Of a stretch of 64,000 nt of DNA, positions 62,685 to 64,000 are shown piece by piece; position 1 is the stretch's first letter; every line of letters starts with the position of its first letter. The position numbers and the translations under genes are program-made. The stretch spans positions 1-64,000 of the forward strand of contig JBPCXR010000046.1 of the NCBI GenBank assembly GCA_051027215.1, in the 5' to 3' direction. The stretch comes from CALHVX01 sp051027215 (GTDB taxonomy: Bacteria > Pseudomonadota > Gammaproteobacteria > Pseudomonadales > Azotimanducaceae). The notes under the pieces were generated by a model. It searched no databases, was not told the origin of the DNA, and saw only the letters and a list, made by a program, of their open reading frames with translations.

Positions 62685-63935
62685 ATGACCTTGCAGAATC
62701 GCAGTGCGAGGCGAACGCCAGTGTCGAGCCCGCCAAGCGCAGGTGCCACCTTCGGCGCGGCGCAATACAGCCCCTTGAGGGCCGAAGTGATGGCCAACCC
62801 AGCCATCAGCTACGCTGCGCTGCAACAAACCGCACCTGCACATCTATGCAGCAGTTTCGAGCCCAACTTCTACACACTGTCTCGCTATGATGATGTACGT
62901 CGTGCGTTACTCGATGTTGACGGTTTTTCCAGTGAGCATGGGCAAGGGCCACGCTACACACCTCCGGCGGGCATGCTCTCCGATCCTCCTCAACACACCC
63001 ACTATCGACGCCTCGTTCAACAAGCCTTTACTCCCAAAGCCATAGCGGCGATGAGCGAGCGAGTCACAGCCCTAGCCGACGAACTGCTAGGCGGGCTGTC
63101 GGCGCACGCGCAATTCGATCTGCACGACGACTTCGCCTTCCCGTTACCGGTGATCATCATAGCCGAGATGCTGGGCGTGCCAAGTGCAGATTTACACCAC
63201 TTCAAACGTTGGTCTGACGCCTCAGTTGCTGCGATGGGAGCAGAAGACCCAACGCCTTGGAACGATGATCTGGCAGCACTTGGCGATTACCTGCTGCAGC
63301 ACATCCGCAATCAGCGCGCCGTGCAACCAGGGGCTGCGGCGAACCTGACCCAGCGTCTAGTAAACGCCCGCGTTGAAGGCCAGGGCTTAACTGATGAAGA
63401 GGTGCGCGGTGTGGCATCGCAGCTACTCGTCGGTGGCAACGAAACAACTACTTCGCTCATTACCAATGCAGTTTGGCGTCTTTTGGATCAACCGGATCTT
63501 TGGCAGCAGCTGCTGCAAAAGCCGAAGCTGGTGCCAGTGGCCTTGGAGGAAAGCTTAAGGTTCGATCCGCCGGTATTGGGGCTGTACCGTACTGCGCGCA
63601 AGCAGATCGTGTTGCACGGCACCACCATACCAGCAGGCAGCAAAGTCATGCTGCATTACGCCGCGGCAAACCGCGACCCAAATGTCTTTGCTAACCCTGA
63701 TCAGTTCAAGCTAGATCGACCAGCGAAGAGGCATCTGGCATTCGGGCTCGGGGTGCACTTTTGCCTGGGCGCTGAGCTTGCGCGTTTGGAAGCAAAAGCT
63801 GCGCTGAGTGCTCTACTACGCCACTTTCCAGGCCTCGAGCTGATCAATGCCGGTGAGCGGATCGCGCCGTTCTTCCTTTGGGGCCGCCGGCACCTGCCTG
63901 TGCGCCCAGGTCCTGAACCGACCTCCCTTTCGTAG
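62685..63935 (+). CDS. cytochrome P450
   Basis: About 416 residues, a soluble bacterial P450 (CYP) monooxygenase. The I helix is LLVGGNETTTSLI, the ExxR motif is EESLR, and the heme loop is FGLGVHFCLG with the thiolate cysteine near residue 360. RYTPPAGMLSDPPQHTHYRRLVQQAFTP is the usual B-C region. Start choice is uncertain: ATG 62628, 62685 and 62790 are in frame; 62685 keeps the conserved YSPLRAEVMANP part. Redox partners are not visible in the window. Divergent from the PQQ-protein gene. Confidence 0.93.
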   Translation: MTLQNRSARRTPVSSPPSAGATFGAAQYSPLRAEVMANPAISYAALQQTAPAHLCSSFEPNFYTLSRYDDVRRALLDVDGFSSEHGQGPRYTPPAGMLSDPPQHTHYRRLVQQAFTPKAIAAMSERVTALADELLGGLSAHAQFDLHDDFAFPLPVIIIAEMLGVPSADLHHFKRWSDASVAAMGAEDPTPWNDDLAALGDYLLQHIRNQRAVQPGAAANLTQRLVNARVEGQGLTDEEVRGVASQLLVGGNETTTSLITNAVWRLLDQPDLWQQLLQKPKLVPVALEESLRFDPPVLGLYRTARKQIVLHGTTIPAGSKVMLHYAAANRDPNVFANPDQFKLDRPAKRHLAFGLGVHFCLGAELARLEAKAALSALLRHFPGLELINAGERIAPFFLWGRRHLPVRPGPEPTSLS

Positions 63936-63961
63936 CCAACAAATCAACCCACGGAGATCGG

Positions 63962-64000
63962 ATGACCGATATTTTGCAAGTACTCGTAGTCAGCAAAGGC
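63962..64000 (+). CDS. start of a gene cut by the window edge
   Basis: ATG at 63962 with GGAG upstream opens MTDILQVLVVSKG and continues past the end. Too short to classify; a ThuA-like opening is possible. It lies 26 nt after the P450 gene on the same strand and may be co-transcribed. Confidence 0.55.
   Translation, partial: MTDILQVLVVSKG

Overview
The window looks like chromosome of a GC-rich (roughly 55-60% by eye) gammaproteobacterium. I infer this from the mix of families: a DUF6316-like protein, the PrsT-type TPR lipoprotein with an exopolysaccharide export lipoprotein and porin, an HpnN-type RND exporter beside MlaA/MlaC, and GlnS. Coding density is very high. Many neighbouring genes overlap by 1-20 nt, and five convergent pairs share their stop codons in an exact 4-nt overlap. 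I see no insertion sequence, prophage, CRISPR array or rRNA.

Layout. 121-2552: tRNA-Arg(UCG), a one-domain asparaginase-like protein, and an alpha/beta hydrolase plus acyltransferase pair. 2577-3470: a sucrase/ferredoxin-like protein. 3570-11075: a tight six-gene operon with two CitE/malyl-CoA-lyase-type enzymes, an acyl-CoA dehydrogenase, a crotonase-fold protein lacking both usual glutamates, and between them a MoxR-type AAA+ ATPase with its VWA (CoxE-like) partner. 11089-18562: polysaccharide export/exosortase accessory genes (Wza-like lipoprotein, beta-barrel porin, PrsT-like TPR lipoprotein) and a FN3 lipoprotein. 18834-29555: housekeeping and envelope genes, including a glnS-GH3 glycosidase-POT transporter unit. 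30062-36902: a heterodimeric ABC exporter, an acyl-CoA dehydrogenase pair and YjbQ. 37079-40777: a large PAS-GGDEF-EAL protein.

40720-50396 (all minus strand) is the most interesting part. A CHAD-like gene overlaps a periplasmic redoxin gene interrupted by an in-frame TGA exactly where the first cysteine of a CxxC motif is expected. A 7-bp stem with a 5-nt loop starting GG begins 13 nt after that TGA. This fits a selenoprotein with a bacterial SECIS element. It is followed by a seven-gene operon tatT-dctP-dctQ-dctM-mlaC-mlaA-hpnN, which joins a TatT-type TRAP importer to Mla-type lipid carriers and an RND exporter. It looks like one trans-envelope route for a hydrophobic ligand.

50590-58038 is a coenzyme F420 region: cofE, cofD, cofC, an NADPH:F420 reductase-like gene, two luciferase-like (LLM) oxidoreductases and a PPOX-type F420 protein, next to glucokinase and a crotonase. 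The Fo synthase gene is not in the window. 58076-64000 holds accessory catabolic genes: two NTF2/SnoaL-fold proteins, an EthD-like protein, an MFS carrier, a cytochrome c-PQQ propeller lipoprotein, a cytochrome P450 and the first codons of another gene.
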